Positions 35,231-45,067 of a DNA stretch of 51,904 nt are shown here, piece by piece. The stretch is from Limisphaerales bacterium (lineage in GTDB: Bacteria > Verrucomicrobiota > Verrucomicrobiia > Limisphaerales > UBA11358), in assembly GCA_025362675.1 (NCBI GenBank), contig JANYFN010000046.1, positions 1-51,904 of the forward strand. Direction: 5' to 3'. Below the pieces are notes generated by a model, which was given only the letters and a program-made list of their open reading frames with translations, was not told the DNA's origin and did no database searches. Made by a program: the position numbers and the translations under genes. Every line of letters begins with the position of its first letter. Positions within the stretch are counted from its first letter, which is position 1.

Positions 35231-36132
35231 TTGTCTTTCAAGCAACTCGTCTTGAGGAACTGCGCAAATTCTCCGCGCCGGAAAATCACCTCGTTATGCG
35301 TGAGGTCGGTATGGATGAAAACGATTTTTGATTTCGCCAAGTCCGCCGACACGCGGTTGGTTTCTTCCAGCGCAACAAAATTGACGCCGTTCGTTTGGTA
35401 GCTCGCCATCAATTTTTCCGTCTCCGGTTTGGTGCCGCCGTGATCGGTGTAGATGTTCATCAGGCGACCATTTTCATGCTTCTGCCACCCAACAAAATTC
35501 TCGGTGTTGCCATAAAGCGCATCGAACAGCCACACCTCTTTGATGGGTAATCCGCCGCGATCCACAATCCCCGCCAGCACGTGGTAGCCGCCGCTGTGGC
35601 CGGAGAGAATCACGTTGCCGATTTCAACCTTCGCCTTTTTCAAGACGCCGCCGGCATGAAGTTTTGCCATCGCCTCCGTCATAAAAGCCCTGAAGCCATT
35701 GGTATCTTCCAATTTTCCGCCGAACGAATCCGGCGCGTTATGCGGGCCTTCGGGCACGATGAAAATCGCATTTTTTCCGCTGTCGCAAAACTGCTGCACC
35801 AGATTGAACTGCTCCAGCGTGCCCGCCACGGTGTTGTTCCAACCGTGGAAGTGGACAACGAAATCAACCTTATCCGTCGCACGGAAATTCTTCGGAACGA
35901 ACATCGCCACGGTTTGATCCGAATAATGTAAGGTTGCCGAATAAAATTGTCCGTTCCGCGTCCGCCCCGCAGCCCGATCGGGATGCGGAAATGGTGCCGC
36001 GACAAATGGCGACAGAATCAATTTACCAAACGGAGCAAATTTGCTTTCGAGCGTGGTAGAATTTTCAGCAGCACGGACTCCGCCCGCGAGGAAACCCGCG
36101 AGCACGACGCTGCGTAAAAAGAGATTTTTCAT
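35227..36132 (-). CDS. Secreted alpha/beta hydrolase
   Basis: 301 aa from the ATG giving MKNLFLRSVVLAGFLAGGVRAAE, a clear signal peptide. The core FVVHFHGWNNTV (oxyanion strand with HGW), AIFIVPEGPHNAPD and the nucleophile elbow VILSGHSGGYHVL mark an alpha/beta hydrolase; a late His is in HTDLTHNEVIF. It starts the operon esterase, NamZ, AmiE-like and overlaps NamZ by 4 bp. Possible roles are removing O-acetyl or other esters from cell-wall sugars. Substrate not known. Confidence 0.8.
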   Translation of the reverse strand: MKNLFLRSVVLAGFLAGGVRAAENSTTLESKFAPFGKLILSPFVAAPFPHPDRAAGRTRNGQFYSATLHYSDQTVAMFVPKNFRATDKVDFVVHFHGWNNTVAGTLEQFNLVQQFCDSGKNAIFIVPEGPHNAPDSFGGKLEDTNGFRAFMTEAMAKLHAGGVLKKAKVEIGNVILSGHSGGYHVLAGIVDRGGLPIKEVWLFDALYGNTENFVGWQKHENGRLMNIYTDHGGTKPETEKLMASYQTNGVNFVALEETNRVSADLAKSKIVFIHTDLTHNEVIFRRGEFAQFLKTSCLKDK

Positions 36133-36292
36133 TGCTGCCAATTTGCACATTGGTCGACCTTGTTGGTCTTTATGACCTGCTTCGAGGGCGGCGTCCAGAA
36201 AAAACGCGATGTGAATATTGTATCATTTGAAAATCATCTCGCAGTTGACACACCGTCCCGGTTTGTTAGCGTCAGCGCATAAGGATTATTTT

Positions 36293-37378
36293 ATGATTAT
36301 CGGTGTCCCAAAAGAAATTAAGGAACAGGAGTATCGCGTCGCACTTTTGCCGTCAGGTGCTTATCAACTTATCAAACGCGGGCACACGGTGGTCGTTGAA
36401 CGTGGCGCGGGCATTGGCGCGGGCTATCCGGACGCAGAATACGAATCAGCCGGCGCCAATTTAGTGGAGACACACGCGGAAGTTTTTGCGCGCGCGGATC
36501 TGATCATCAAGGTCAAGGAACCGTTGCCCAGTGAATTACCGCTGTTACGCAAAGACCAAATTCTTTTCACCTACCTGCACCTTGCGGCTAACAAATCGCT
36601 CACGGAATCGCTGATGAAATCCGGTGCGACCTGCATCGCCTACGAAACGATTGAGGTGAATCGCCGGCTGCCGTTACTCGAACCGATGAGCGAAATCGCC
36701 GGCCGCATGAGCGTTTTAGTCGGGGGCTATTTTTTGGCGAAACATTTTGGAGGCAGCGGAACGTTGCTCGGCGGTGTGCCGGGGGTGTTGCCGGGAAAAG
36801 TTGTCGTGCTCGGGGGCGGATCCTCCGGGGTGAATGCGGCGCGCATGGCTCAAGGTCTCGGCGCGGATGTGACAATTCTCGAAGTGGATCTGGAACGGAT
36901 GCGTTTTCTCGACATCACGCTGCACACGGCGCACACCTTATTTTCTAGCGAGGCGCACTTGCAGGAAATTTTGCCAAGCGTGGATCTGCTTATCGGCGCG
37001 GTGCTGGTTCCTGGAGCCAAAGCGCCGAAATTGATTTCCCGCGCGATGTTGCGGCGGATGCGCCCCGGCAGCGTGCTGGTGGATATCGCGATTGATCAAG
37101 GCGGCTGCGCTGAAACGTCACGCGCCACGACGCATCACGATCCGGTTTATGTCGAGGAAGGGGTGACCCATTATTGCGTGGCGAATATGCCTGGTGCTTA
37201 TGCGCGCACGGCCACGCAGGCGCTGACGAATGTGACCTATCGTTATCTCGAAACGCTCGCGGACCTCGGCGTGGACGAGGCCTGTGCAAAAAACCCTGCG
37301 CTCATCGGCGGCATCAATGTTCGCAACGGTAAAATCACCTATAAAGCCGTCGCCGAGGCGCACGGGCTAACAATGTGA
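36293..37378 (+). CDS. ald: Alanine dehydrogenase
   Basis: 361 aa from the ATG preceded by AAGGA at 7-nt spacing. The N-terminal [20 protein letters not shown] carries the substrate-binding Arg/Lys motif. Also present are the catalytic-region YETIEV and GRMSVLVGG blocks, and a Rossmann motif [18 protein letters not shown]. It oxidatively deaminates L-alanine to pyruvate with NAD+. Placed between cell-wall hydrolase genes and divergent from the NamZ operon, it would channel alanine freed from peptidoglycan peptides into central metabolism; that link is inference. Confidence 0.95.
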   Translation: MIIGVPKEIKEQEYRVALLPSGAYQLIKRGHTVVVERGAGIGAGYPDAEYESAGANLVETHAEVFARADLIIKVKEPLPSELPLLRKDQILFTYLHLAANKSLTESLMKSGATCIAYETIEVNRRLPLLEPMSEIAGRMSVLVGGYFLAKHFGGSGTLLGGVPGVLPGKVVVLGGGSSGVNAARMAQGLGADVTILEVDLERMRFLDITLHTAHTLFSSEAHLQEILPSVDLLIGAVLVPGAKAPKLISRAMLRRMRPGSVLVDIAIDQGGCAETSRATTHHDPVYVEEGVTHYCVANMPGAYARTATQALTNVTYRYLETLADLGVDEACAKNPALIGGINVRNGKITYKAVAEAHGLTM

Positions 37379-37392
37379 TAGATTAAATCTGC

Positions 37393-39777
37393 ATGCTTGC
37401 CGCGCTTCAGAAAATCGCCGCGCAGAATTTTTTTAAACAAATTTTGCGCGCCATTTTTTTTGTTTTATTACTGGGCAATATGTCCACTGAATGTTTCGCG
37501 CAGCGTCCACTGGGCTGTGATGTTTCCGGCTACCAACCGAGCGTGAATTGGACGCAGGTGAAAAACGCCGGCGTGACGTTCTGCTGGAGCAAGGCGACGG
37601 AAAGCACCACTTACAGCAACCCATATTTCAGTGCACAGGAAGCCGGCGCGAAAAATGCCGGCATCTACATCGGCGCGTATCATTTTGCCCGCCCCAGCGT
37701 GCATCCCAACATCACCGGTGCTAACAGCGCCGATACGGAGGCGAATTTTTTCTGGAGCGTTGCCAGCAATTACGTCAAGGGCAGCGGCACTTACCTGGTG
37801 CCGATGCTGGATTGGGAAGATCCCAACGCCACCGTTGCCAACAGTTTCACGGTCACCCAAATGTCGCAATGGGTGAACCAATGGTGCAACACCGTCTCCA
37901 ACCTCGCGCGCGCAAATGGCGTGACCCTCAAGCCCATCGTTTATACCGGCGTCTGGTTTTCCCAACCTAGCAGCACTTATCCCGGACTCAACACCACCGT
38001 CACCAGTTGGCCGTCGTGGATCGCCGCTTACAACGGTCAGAATCCACAATCCGGCGCACCATCTTCGTCCTATCCGTGGTCCTCATGGAACGTCTGGCAA
38101 TATAAAGACACAAACACTTCGGTCGCCAACTGGACCGGCGGCGATGTGGATGTTTTCAACGGCACCGCCACGACCATCGACTCGCTCGTCATCGGCGGCA
38201 TCAACTCACCGGTGATCACCGCGCAGTCCCTTTTGCACCGCGCGATTGATGCTGGCAGTAATATCACTTTCACCACCACCGCCACGGGGCTGGCACTAAA
38301 CTATCAATGGGCTTTGAATGGCGTAAAAATTCCCGGCGCAAACACCAACGTTTATAGCCTCACCAACGCGCAAGCCACCAACTCCGGTTTTTACACGCTC
38401 AGCGTCACGAATTCCTCCGGCAGTGTCACGAGCGCGCCAATTTCGTTGCTGGTCTATCCGCCGCAAGTCACGATGTTCGCAGACAATTTTGACGCGAACT
38501 CGGCGACCAATTGGATGGCTAACAGCAGTTCCGGCGATAACGGCGTCACGTTTAGTTTCGATTATTCGGCACTCGGAATTCCGGCGGCACCGAACACCAC
38601 GAACGGCACCACGAGCGGTATGCAAATGAAAGCAAACCTCTCGCTCGGCGCGGTCGCGGCGGTTTCGCTCTCACCAATGAATCAAACTTTTGCCGGCGAT
38701 TATCGTGTTCGCTTCGACGGCTGGATGAATGTGAATGGTCCATTCCCTGGCGGCGGGGGCGGCTCCACGGAATTTCTGACGGCAGGCATCGGCACTTCCG
38801 GCACCCGCGCGGAATGGACCGGAAATTCGTCTGCGGATGGTTATTATTTTTCCGTCAACGGCGACGGCGGTTCCTCCGATACGGCCACAGCTACTGCCGA
38901 TTATAATGCCTATATTGGTCCCACTGTGCAGGCCGCCGCGACGGGTGATTATTGGGCCGGCACGGATACCACCGCGCGCGGAAACGGTAATCTTTATTAC
39001 ACCACCACCTTTCCAACTGGACAGGCCGCACCCGCCACGCAGCAAATAAATTATCCGCAGCAGTCCGGCAATTTGAACCCCGGCACGTTCGGTCTCGCCT
39101 GGCACGACGTCATCGTTTCCAAACGCGGCAGCACGGTTGATTGGGTCGTGGACGGCGTGCGCTTCTGCACCATTTCCAACGCCACCTTCACAGCAAGCAA
39201 TGTGTTCGTCGGCTTCTGGGATCCATTCTCCTCGCTATCATCAAACAACGTCATCAACTTTGGTCTCGTAGATAATCTGCGCGTGGAATCGCCCGCCGCC
39301 GCGCCGGTATTCACGTTGCAGCCGTTCGCGCAGACGGTCAAGCTGGGGACGAATGTGACGTTCACTTGCGCCGCGAGCGGATTACCCGCGCCAAATTTTC
39401 AGTGGCGGTTTAATGGGACGAATCTCCTAGACGCAACCAATTCCAGCTACGCGCTCGCCTTGGTCGCAACGACGAACGTCGGAAATTATTCCGTCGTGGC
39501 GAGCAATTTCATAGCCGCCAGCACCAGCACAAACGCCGCGCTCGCACTCATCGCCTCGGTCGCCGCGCAGTTCACCGCCATCAACGCCAATAACGGCGCG
39601 GTGCAAATCAGTTTCAGCGGCGATGCTTATTGGACATACACAATCGAAACCTCGACCGATCTGTCGAGTTGGACTTCACTGACTAATCTGACGAGTTCAA
39701 CCGGGCTGTTTTATTTCACCACCGGTTTCAGCCCCAATGCGCCGCAACAATTCTTCCGCGCTCGCGGCGGGCCTTGA
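37393..39777 (+). CDS. Secreted GH25 lysozyme with Ig-like and LamG-like modules
   Basis: 794 aa. Signal peptide to about residue 36 (FFVLLLGNMSTECFAQ), then GH25 muramidase at about 38-265 with expected acids Asp43 (GCDVSGYQ), Asp140 and Glu142 (PMLDWEDP) and Asp253 (DVDVFNG). An Ig-like domain (about 275-355) follows, then a long Gly/Ser/Thr-rich concanavalin/LamG-like region (about 360-640), a second Ig-like domain (about 640-725) and a C-terminal beta module ending FFRARGGP. GH25 enzymes cut the MurNAc-GlcNAc bond. The extra modules suggest binding to wall or cell surfaces. It starts 14 bp after ald, so the two are probably co-transcribed. Confidence 0.92.
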   Translation: MLAALQKIAAQNFFKQILRAIFFVLLLGNMSTECFAQRPLGCDVSGYQPSVNWTQVKNAGVTFCWSKATESTTYSNPYFSAQEAGAKNAGIYIGAYHFARPSVHPNITGANSADTEANFFWSVASNYVKGSGTYLVPMLDWEDPNATVANSFTVTQMSQWVNQWCNTVSNLARANGVTLKPIVYTGVWFSQPSSTYPGLNTTVTSWPSWIAAYNGQNPQSGAPSSSYPWSSWNVWQYKDTNTSVANWTGGDVDVFNGTATTIDSLVIGGINSPVITAQSLLHRAIDAGSNITFTTTATGLALNYQWALNGVKIPGANTNVYSLTNAQATNSGFYTLSVTNSSGSVTSAPISLLVYPPQVTMFADNFDANSATNWMANSSSGDNGVTFSFDYSALGIPAAPNTTNGTTSGMQMKANLSLGAVAAVSLSPMNQTFAGDYRVRFDGWMNVNGPFPGGGGGSTEFLTAGIGTSGTRAEWTGNSSADGYYFSVNGDGGSSDTATATADYNAYIGPTVQAAATGDYWAGTDTTARGNGNLYYTTTFPTGQAAPATQQINYPQQSGNLNPGTFGLAWHDVIVSKRGSTVDWVVDGVRFCTISNATFTASNVFVGFWDPFSSLSSNNVINFGLVDNLRVESPAAAPVFTLQPFAQTVKLGTNVTFTCAASGLPAPNFQWRFNGTNLLDATNSSYALALVATTNVGNYSVVASNFIAASTSTNAALALIASVAAQFTAINANNGAVQISFSGDAYWTYTIETSTDLSSWTSLTNLTSSTGLFYFTTGFSPNAPQQFFRARGGP

Positions 39778-39786
39778 TTTAATTGA

Positions 39787-41358
39787 ATGAAATTCCTATC
39801 GCCGCTGCTGTTCGCCCTCGTCGTGCCGCTATTTTCGTATGCTGAAGGTTTTGATATCCTCATCCGTCACGGCCTGATTGTGGACGGCACGGGTAATCCC
39901 GGGTATCACGCCGATGTCGCGGTGAAAGCCGGGCGCATCGCCGCCCTCGGGAAAATCACGGGCACGGCGAAAGAGGAAATTGATGCCACCGGTCTCGTCG
40001 TCGCGCCGGGTTTCATTGACGTCCATACGCACGCGGATGACGTCGCAGATTTTCCGCTGGCCGAAAATTTTCTCCGCATGGGCGTGACCAGCATCGTCGT
40101 CGGCAACTGTGGTTCGTCGGAGTTGGACCTCGGAAAACTATTTAAGAACATTGCGACCAAAAAAGTTTCCATCAATGTCGCGTCGCTCATCGGCCACAAT
40201 TCCGTGCGCGAACAAGCGATGGGCGGCAGCTTTGATCGCGAGCCGACTGCTGCCGAGCGCGAGACAATGAAAACCATGGTTCGCAAAGCGATGGCCGACG
40301 GCGCGGTCGGGCTTTCCACGGGATTGATTTACCGGCCGGGAACTTTTTCCAGCTCGGATGAAATCGTGGAACTCGCCCAGGAAATCGCGCCGTTTGACGG
40401 TATTTACACGAGTCACATGCGGCATGAGGATTACCGGATTGATTCCGCGCTCGAGGAATTTTTTCGCGTCGCCCGCGCAGCGCATGTGCGCGTAGAAATT
40501 TCACATATCAAACTCGGCGGCGAACGCGCGTGGGGCCAGGCCGCGCGCGTCTTAAAGAAAATCGAAGCCGCCCGCGCCGAGGGTCTGGACATCACGCAGG
40601 ATCAATACGCCTACACCGCCTCCAGCACCTCGCTGTCACAATTGATTCCCGACTGGGCGTTCGATGGCGGGAAAGAAAAATTCAAAACCGCGTTCGCCGA
40701 TCCGGAACTGAAGGCCAAACTGGTCGCGGAGATGCGCGAAAAAATCGATGAACGCGGGGCGACGAATTATGCCTATGCCGTCATTGCCCACTATGCGCAC
40801 GATCCGTCGGTGGACGGTTTGAGCATTGTTGACGCTGCCAAAAAACTGCGTGGTGCCGACTCCCTGAACGACCAGATTGAAACTATTTTAGAAATCGAAA
40901 ACTACGGTGGCGGGCAAGGTGTATTTCACGGGATGAACGAAGCTGATTTACAAATGTTCATGCAACATCCGAACACGATGTTCGCCAGCGACAGCGGCAG
41001 TCGAGAATTTGGCAAAGCCGTGCCGCATCCACGCGGCTACGGCAACAACGCGCGCGTGCTTGGCCATTACGTCCGCGAGTTAAATGTGCTGCGACTGGAA
41101 GATGCCATCCGTAAGATGACTAGCCTGCCGGCGAACACATTTCATTTTGCAGAGCGCGGCCAACTGCGCGCGGGCTGGGCAGCGGACATCACCATTTTTG
41201 ACCCGGCCAAAGTGAATTCGCCTGCGACCTTTGAGAGTCCACATCACTATGCCGAGGGCATTCCCTTCGTGCTAGTTAATGGTGTCACGGTCATCAAAAA
41301 CAGCGCCCACACTGGTGCGAAACCAGGGCAGCCATTACGCCCGACGACTAAAAATTAA
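39787..41358 (+). CDS. D-aminoacylase-type amidohydrolase, exported
   Basis: 523 aa with a signal peptide (FLSPLLFALVVPLFSYAEG). Amidohydrolase fold: HTHAD with metal ligands His80 and His82, Cys108 in VVGNCGSS (metal ligand in D-aminoacylases), His210 in YTSHMRHE, His240 in EISHIKLGG and the catalytic Asp in MFASDSGS. These enzymes release D-amino acids from N-acyl-D-amino acids or D-residue peptides. It lies 9 bp after the GH25 gene. In this context D-Ala or D-Glu-containing wall fragments are plausible substrates, but not shown by sequence. Confidence 0.9.
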   Translation: MKFLSPLLFALVVPLFSYAEGFDILIRHGLIVDGTGNPGYHADVAVKAGRIAALGKITGTAKEEIDATGLVVAPGFIDVHTHADDVADFPLAENFLRMGVTSIVVGNCGSSELDLGKLFKNIATKKVSINVASLIGHNSVREQAMGGSFDREPTAAERETMKTMVRKAMADGAVGLSTGLIYRPGTFSSSDEIVELAQEIAPFDGIYTSHMRHEDYRIDSALEEFFRVARAAHVRVEISHIKLGGERAWGQAARVLKKIEAARAEGLDITQDQYAYTASSTSLSQLIPDWAFDGGKEKFKTAFADPELKAKLVAEMREKIDERGATNYAYAVIAHYAHDPSVDGLSIVDAAKKLRGADSLNDQIETILEIENYGGGQGVFHGMNEADLQMFMQHPNTMFASDSGSREFGKAVPHPRGYGNNARVLGHYVRELNVLRLEDAIRKMTSLPANTFHFAERGQLRAGWAADITIFDPAKVNSPATFESPHHYAEGIPFVLVNGVTVIKNSAHTGAKPGQPLRPTTKN

Positions 41359-41368
41359 GTGAGTCACG

Positions 41369-42328
41369 CTACCGGACTGCCGCTTCGGTGATGATCAAGT
41401 CACCTTTTTTCCCATCCAACAACGCCCGGGCTCCGCACGGAATTGTCGCGTTCAGATCTACGTGCCCAAAAGGCAAACCGGTGACGATCGGCACACGCAA
41501 AGTTGAGAGTCGCTCCTTCACCACGTCCGCGCCGGACTGCTGGTATTCACCGGTGGAATTTTTTTTCCTCTCGTCGCAATCATGATTAACGCCTACCGCC
41601 ACGCCGGCGACCTGTTGCAAAATCCCCGCGTTTAAAAGTTGCGTCAGCATCCGATCGAGCCGATAAGGACGCTCGCTGATATCCTCGAAGAAAAGAATTT
41701 TCCCCTTGAATGACGGGGCGAACGGCGTGCCCAGACTCGCACACAACAAGGAAAGATTGCCGCCGATCAGTTCCCCCTCGGCCAGGCCGCGTCGCAAAAT
41801 TTCAATTTTATTTTGCGGGCAACCGTCGCTGAGGCTGCCCGGCGGTTTTGCTTCCATCACCGTGCGGAAAAAAGATTTTTTGGTGAAGCCCGGAACGTCG
41901 GCGGCGGCGAGCGCGCCATTCACCATCGGCGCGTGAAACGAAACAAACTTGGAAAATTTTTGGATGGCGATATGTAGCGCGGTGATGTCGCTATAGCCCG
42001 AAAAAATTTTTGGATGCCGCGCGATAACGGAAAAATTCAAGCGCTCCAAAATCCGCGTCGCCCCATAACCGCCGCGCAAACAGTGGATGGCCTTCACTTT
42101 TTTATCCGTAAACATCGCCATCAAATCCTCGGCCCGGGCACGATCTGTGCCGGCAATGAAGCCGAGCCGCGCGCGGACGTTTTTGGCGAGCTTCACCTTG
42201 AAACCGTAGCCCTCCAGCGCAGTGACAGCGCGGTCAAGCGCGTGCGGGTCTGGCGGCGCACTCGCCGGCGCGATAATGCCGATGGTATCGCCAAAATTCA
42301 GCCGCTCCGGTTTGATCAAAGTTTTCAT
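41369..42328 (-). CDS. ldcA: LD-carboxypeptidase (S66, LdcA-type)
   Basis: 319 aa from the ATG that overlaps the upstream gene stop by 4 bp. No signal peptide, as expected for a cytoplasmic recycling enzyme. Family blocks: GIIAPAS at the N-terminus, HCLRGGYGATRIL, nucleophile Ser113 in FSGYSDITALH, the Glu in LFFEDISERPYRLD and the His in GLPFGHV. LdcA removes the terminal D-Ala from muramoyl tetrapeptides so they can be recycled. It is convergent with the D-aminoacylase gene, 10 bp apart. Confidence 0.92.
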   Translation of the reverse strand: MKTLIKPERLNFGDTIGIIAPASAPPDPHALDRAVTALEGYGFKVKLAKNVRARLGFIAGTDRARAEDLMAMFTDKKVKAIHCLRGGYGATRILERLNFSVIARHPKIFSGYSDITALHIAIQKFSKFVSFHAPMVNGALAAADVPGFTKKSFFRTVMEAKPPGSLSDGCPQNKIEILRRGLAEGELIGGNLSLLCASLGTPFAPSFKGKILFFEDISERPYRLDRMLTQLLNAGILQQVAGVAVGVNHDCDERKKNSTGEYQQSGADVVKERLSTLRVPIVTGLPFGHVDLNATIPCGARALLDGKKGDLIITEAAVR

Positions 42329-43434
42329 GAGTGAGGAAAAGATTTTTTGAAAGCCGCCAGCACCGCGCATAATTTCTCCAAATGAGCGGCGGTGTGTTCG
42401 CTCGAAACGATAAAACGAAAGGTGCCGTGCGGCATATTTCCGTAGCGCAAATACGGCGGATAAATTCCGGCGACCAACAGCCGTTTTTTTAATTCAAGTT
42501 CCAACGCTGCCAGCAACACCGGCAAACGCACGATTGGCCCGGGTGATTCAGAGATTTCCCAGCCGGCAGCGCGAAGTTGTTTTCGCACTAACGCGACGTT
42601 TTGAAACAGCCGCTTCCGTCGCTGCGGCTCCGAGCGCAGAATTTTTACGGCCGCGATGGCGGCACCCGCGAGCGGCGGTGGCAATGGCGTCGTGCCCACA
42701 AACGCTCGACTGCGCTCGATGATTTTTTCGCGCATCGCGTGCGACGACAGGACCACGCCGCCGTAAACTCCGAATGCTTTACTCAAGGTGGCGCAGTGAA
42801 GGACTCGCCTGCGACTGACGTTTTCAAACTCCAACGTGCCTTTGCCCGTCGCGCCCAAAACGCCTGCGCCGTAGGCATCGTCCACCAGAATCATTCCCCG
42901 GCGCGATAAAATTTTAAGATAGTCGCGCAACGGCGCCACCGAGCCATCATACGAAAAGACTCCGTCAGTCAGAATAATTGGGCGGGCATTTTTGCCACAT
43001 TTCCAAAGGACTTTTTTAAGGTCGATAATATGGCGATGCCGAAATTTTTTCACGGGGCACGCCAGCATCCGCGCGGCATCTACGAGCGCGCCGTGCGCCG
43101 ATTCATCGATCAGGGCGTGTGAGAATTCCCCCGCCAGTGCGGTCGCCGCCGCCAGTGGTGCGAGATAGCCGTCCGGCAATAACAGTGCGGATTCAGCGGC
43201 GAAAAAATGGGCGAGTTCGTTTTCGAGCCGCGTATAAATTTCATGATTGCCGGTGGTGAACCGTGACGCCGCTACGTTTAAGCCTGATTTCTCCAAAGAT
43301 TTTTGCGCCGCGAGCGCAAGGCGAGGATCGCGTGCCAACCGGAAAAAATCGCAACCGGAAAAATAAAGTAAGGTGCGCCGGCGAAAGCGCACCGTGTTCG
43401 TGCCGATAAATTCCAGCGGCTCCGGTTCGGTCAT
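42325..43434 (-). CDS. Alpha-oxoamine synthase-family PLP enzyme
   Basis: 369 aa of the 8-amino-7-oxononanoate synthase/KBL family, which condense an amino acid with an acyl-CoA and release CO2. Lys219 in ATLSKAFGVYGG binds PLP; His114 in DESAHGALVD should stack on the ring. In the cofactor loop the sequence is VDDAYGAG, so Tyr188 replaces the His of the usual DDAHG. No biotin genes accompany it. The gene is coupled to ldcA by a 4-bp overlap, so biotin synthesis is not the default guess. A transformation of alanine or serine linked to wall recycling is possible but speculative. Confidence 0.82.
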   Translation of the reverse strand: MTEPEPLEFIGTNTVRFRRRTLLYFSGCDFFRLARDPRLALAAQKSLEKSGLNVAASRFTTGNHEIYTRLENELAHFFAAESALLLPDGYLAPLAAATALAGEFSHALIDESAHGALVDAARMLACPVKKFRHRHIIDLKKVLWKCGKNARPIILTDGVFSYDGSVAPLRDYLKILSRRGMILVDDAYGAGVLGATGKGTLEFENVSRRRVLHCATLSKAFGVYGGVVLSSHAMREKIIERSRAFVGTTPLPPPLAGAAIAAVKILRSEPQRRKRLFQNVALVRKQLRAAGWEISESPGPIVRLPVLLAALELELKKRLLVAGIYPPYLRYGNMPHGTFRFIVSSEHTAAHLEKLCAVLAAFKKSFPHS

Positions 43435-43536
43435 AGCGGGATGTTAAATTTCTTCGCGGCAAACTGCACGCGTGAAAATTTTCTTCGCGGTTGCGCCGGT
43501 TTTATTCGACGGCTATTTTACGACCATAAGGAACAC

Positions 43537-45051
43537 ATGAAGCTTTCATTTGTGAGATCTAAATTATTTTACGCCACGATTTTGGTCATCGCCAACACTG
43601 GCTTGGCACAACCTACCAACTTTGCAGCCACGCTCGCCGACCTGCGAACCCAACTCGACACGCACCTAAATCAGCCGCGCTTCGAGGGCGCACTTTGGGG
43701 CGTGAAAATTGTCGCGCTCAAAACTGGCAAAACCATTTTCGAACATCACGCAGCGCGGCTGATGAGTCCGGCTTCGAACAGCAAACTCTACGCGGGTGCG
43801 CTCGCGCTGACGACGTTTGGTGGTGATTATCAGATCAGCACGCCGATTTCCTCGACCGCCAGGGTTGAGCGAAATGGCACGATTCACGGCGATTTGATCG
43901 TTTCTGGTCGCGGCGATCCGAGTTGGAAGAATACGAATTTCTGGGATAACTTCGCGCCCTTCGTCGCGGCCCTGAAAAACGCCGGCGTGCGGCGTATCAC
44001 TGGCGACCTCATCGCCGACGACACTTTTTTTCAGGGCGAGCCTTACGGTGGCGGCTGGGCGGTCGACGATTTGACCGATGCGGAAGGTGGCGAAATTTCT
44101 GCGCTCACGCTCGATGACAATGTGATCACGTTGCGCGTCCTGCCGGGAAAGAAAGTTTCTGAGGCGTGCGCCGCAGAATTTCTGCTTCCCGAGTCGGGAA
44201 TACTTTTGGTGAACCAAACCAAAACCATCGCCACCGGCGGGACAAACCATTTTGAAATCCATCGCGCGCCCGGCGAACGCAAAATCATTTTGCTCGGCGA
44301 AATGTCCCTCGGCTCGGCGCCCGAAACGTTGGAAACACCGGTGCCCTCGCCCGCTATTTGGTTTGGCAATGCACTGAAAACAGCTTTGATCAAAAACGGG
44401 GTTTCCGTGCGCGGAAAAGTCCGCAGCGTGGCTTGGCCGGAGAAACCCCTATGGAATCAGGCGAATCTGACGCTACTCGGCGAAGTCAAATCGCCGCCGC
44501 TGCGCAGTCTGCTGCGCGCGTTCATGAAACCCTCACAAAATCTGGAGACGGATTTGATCTTTGCGCACACCGGCGAAAGTTTCCACCCCCCCGAATCACC
44601 AACATGGTTGACGACCGAAGATTTGGCGGTGGCGGCTCTGCAACATTTTCTGACGACCTATGGAGTTCCGCCCGACCTTCACTTTGATGAAGGCTCTGGC
44701 CTGTCGCGTAACAATCTTACCTCCGCGAACGCGACCGTGGCGCTGCTGACACTGATGGCGACTAATCGTTATGCGGCTGACTATTTTGAGGCGTTGCCGA
44801 TTGCGGGTGTAGATGGCACGCTGCGTCGCCGCATGAAAAATACTCCGGCGTTCCAGAACGTGCATGCCAAGACCGGCACGCTCCGCTGGGTGAATGCGCT
44901 CTCCGGCTATGTCACCACCGCTTCGGGCGAGACTCTGGTTTTCAGTTTGATGCTGAATCGCTACAGCCCGCCACGGGACCGCAAACGGACAGATGAACTT
45001 GACGATATCGCCGTGATGCTCGCTGGATTCAAAGGCCGCTTGGAGGAATAA
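43537..45051 (+). CDS. dacB: D-alanyl-D-alanine carboxypeptidase/endopeptidase (PBP4, S13)
   Basis: 504 aa from the ATG preceded by AAGGA; the open frame extends back to 43441 but has no such site. Signal peptide (FYATILVIANTGLAQ). Active-site set: Ser80-x-x-Lys83 in SPASNSKLY, the SxN motif near SGLSRNNL and KTG in HAKTGTLRWV. A long insert between SxxK and SxN (about 100-350) is typical of S13 enzymes. It trims D-Ala from stem peptides and cuts cross-links in the periplasm. Divergent from the PLP-enzyme gene by about 100 bp. Confidence 0.93.
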   Translation: MKLSFVRSKLFYATILVIANTGLAQPTNFAATLADLRTQLDTHLNQPRFEGALWGVKIVALKTGKTIFEHHAARLMSPASNSKLYAGALALTTFGGDYQISTPISSTARVERNGTIHGDLIVSGRGDPSWKNTNFWDNFAPFVAALKNAGVRRITGDLIADDTFFQGEPYGGGWAVDDLTDAEGGEISALTLDDNVITLRVLPGKKVSEACAAEFLLPESGILLVNQTKTIATGGTNHFEIHRAPGERKIILLGEMSLGSAPETLETPVPSPAIWFGNALKTALIKNGVSVRGKVRSVAWPEKPLWNQANLTLLGEVKSPPLRSLLRAFMKPSQNLETDLIFAHTGESFHPPESPTWLTTEDLAVAALQHFLTTYGVPPDLHFDEGSGLSRNNLTSANATVALLTLMATNRYAADYFEALPIAGVDGTLRRRMKNTPAFQNVHAKTGTLRWVNALSGYVTTASGETLVFSLMLNRYSPPRDRKRTDELDDIAVMLAGFKGRLEE

Positions 45052-45067
45052 TTTTCGCGGCGGCGAC

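Noticed and set aside
42325-43434. Naming the PLP enzyme bioF
   Set aside because: No biotin genes are near, the cofactor-loop His is replaced, and it is coupled to ldcA.
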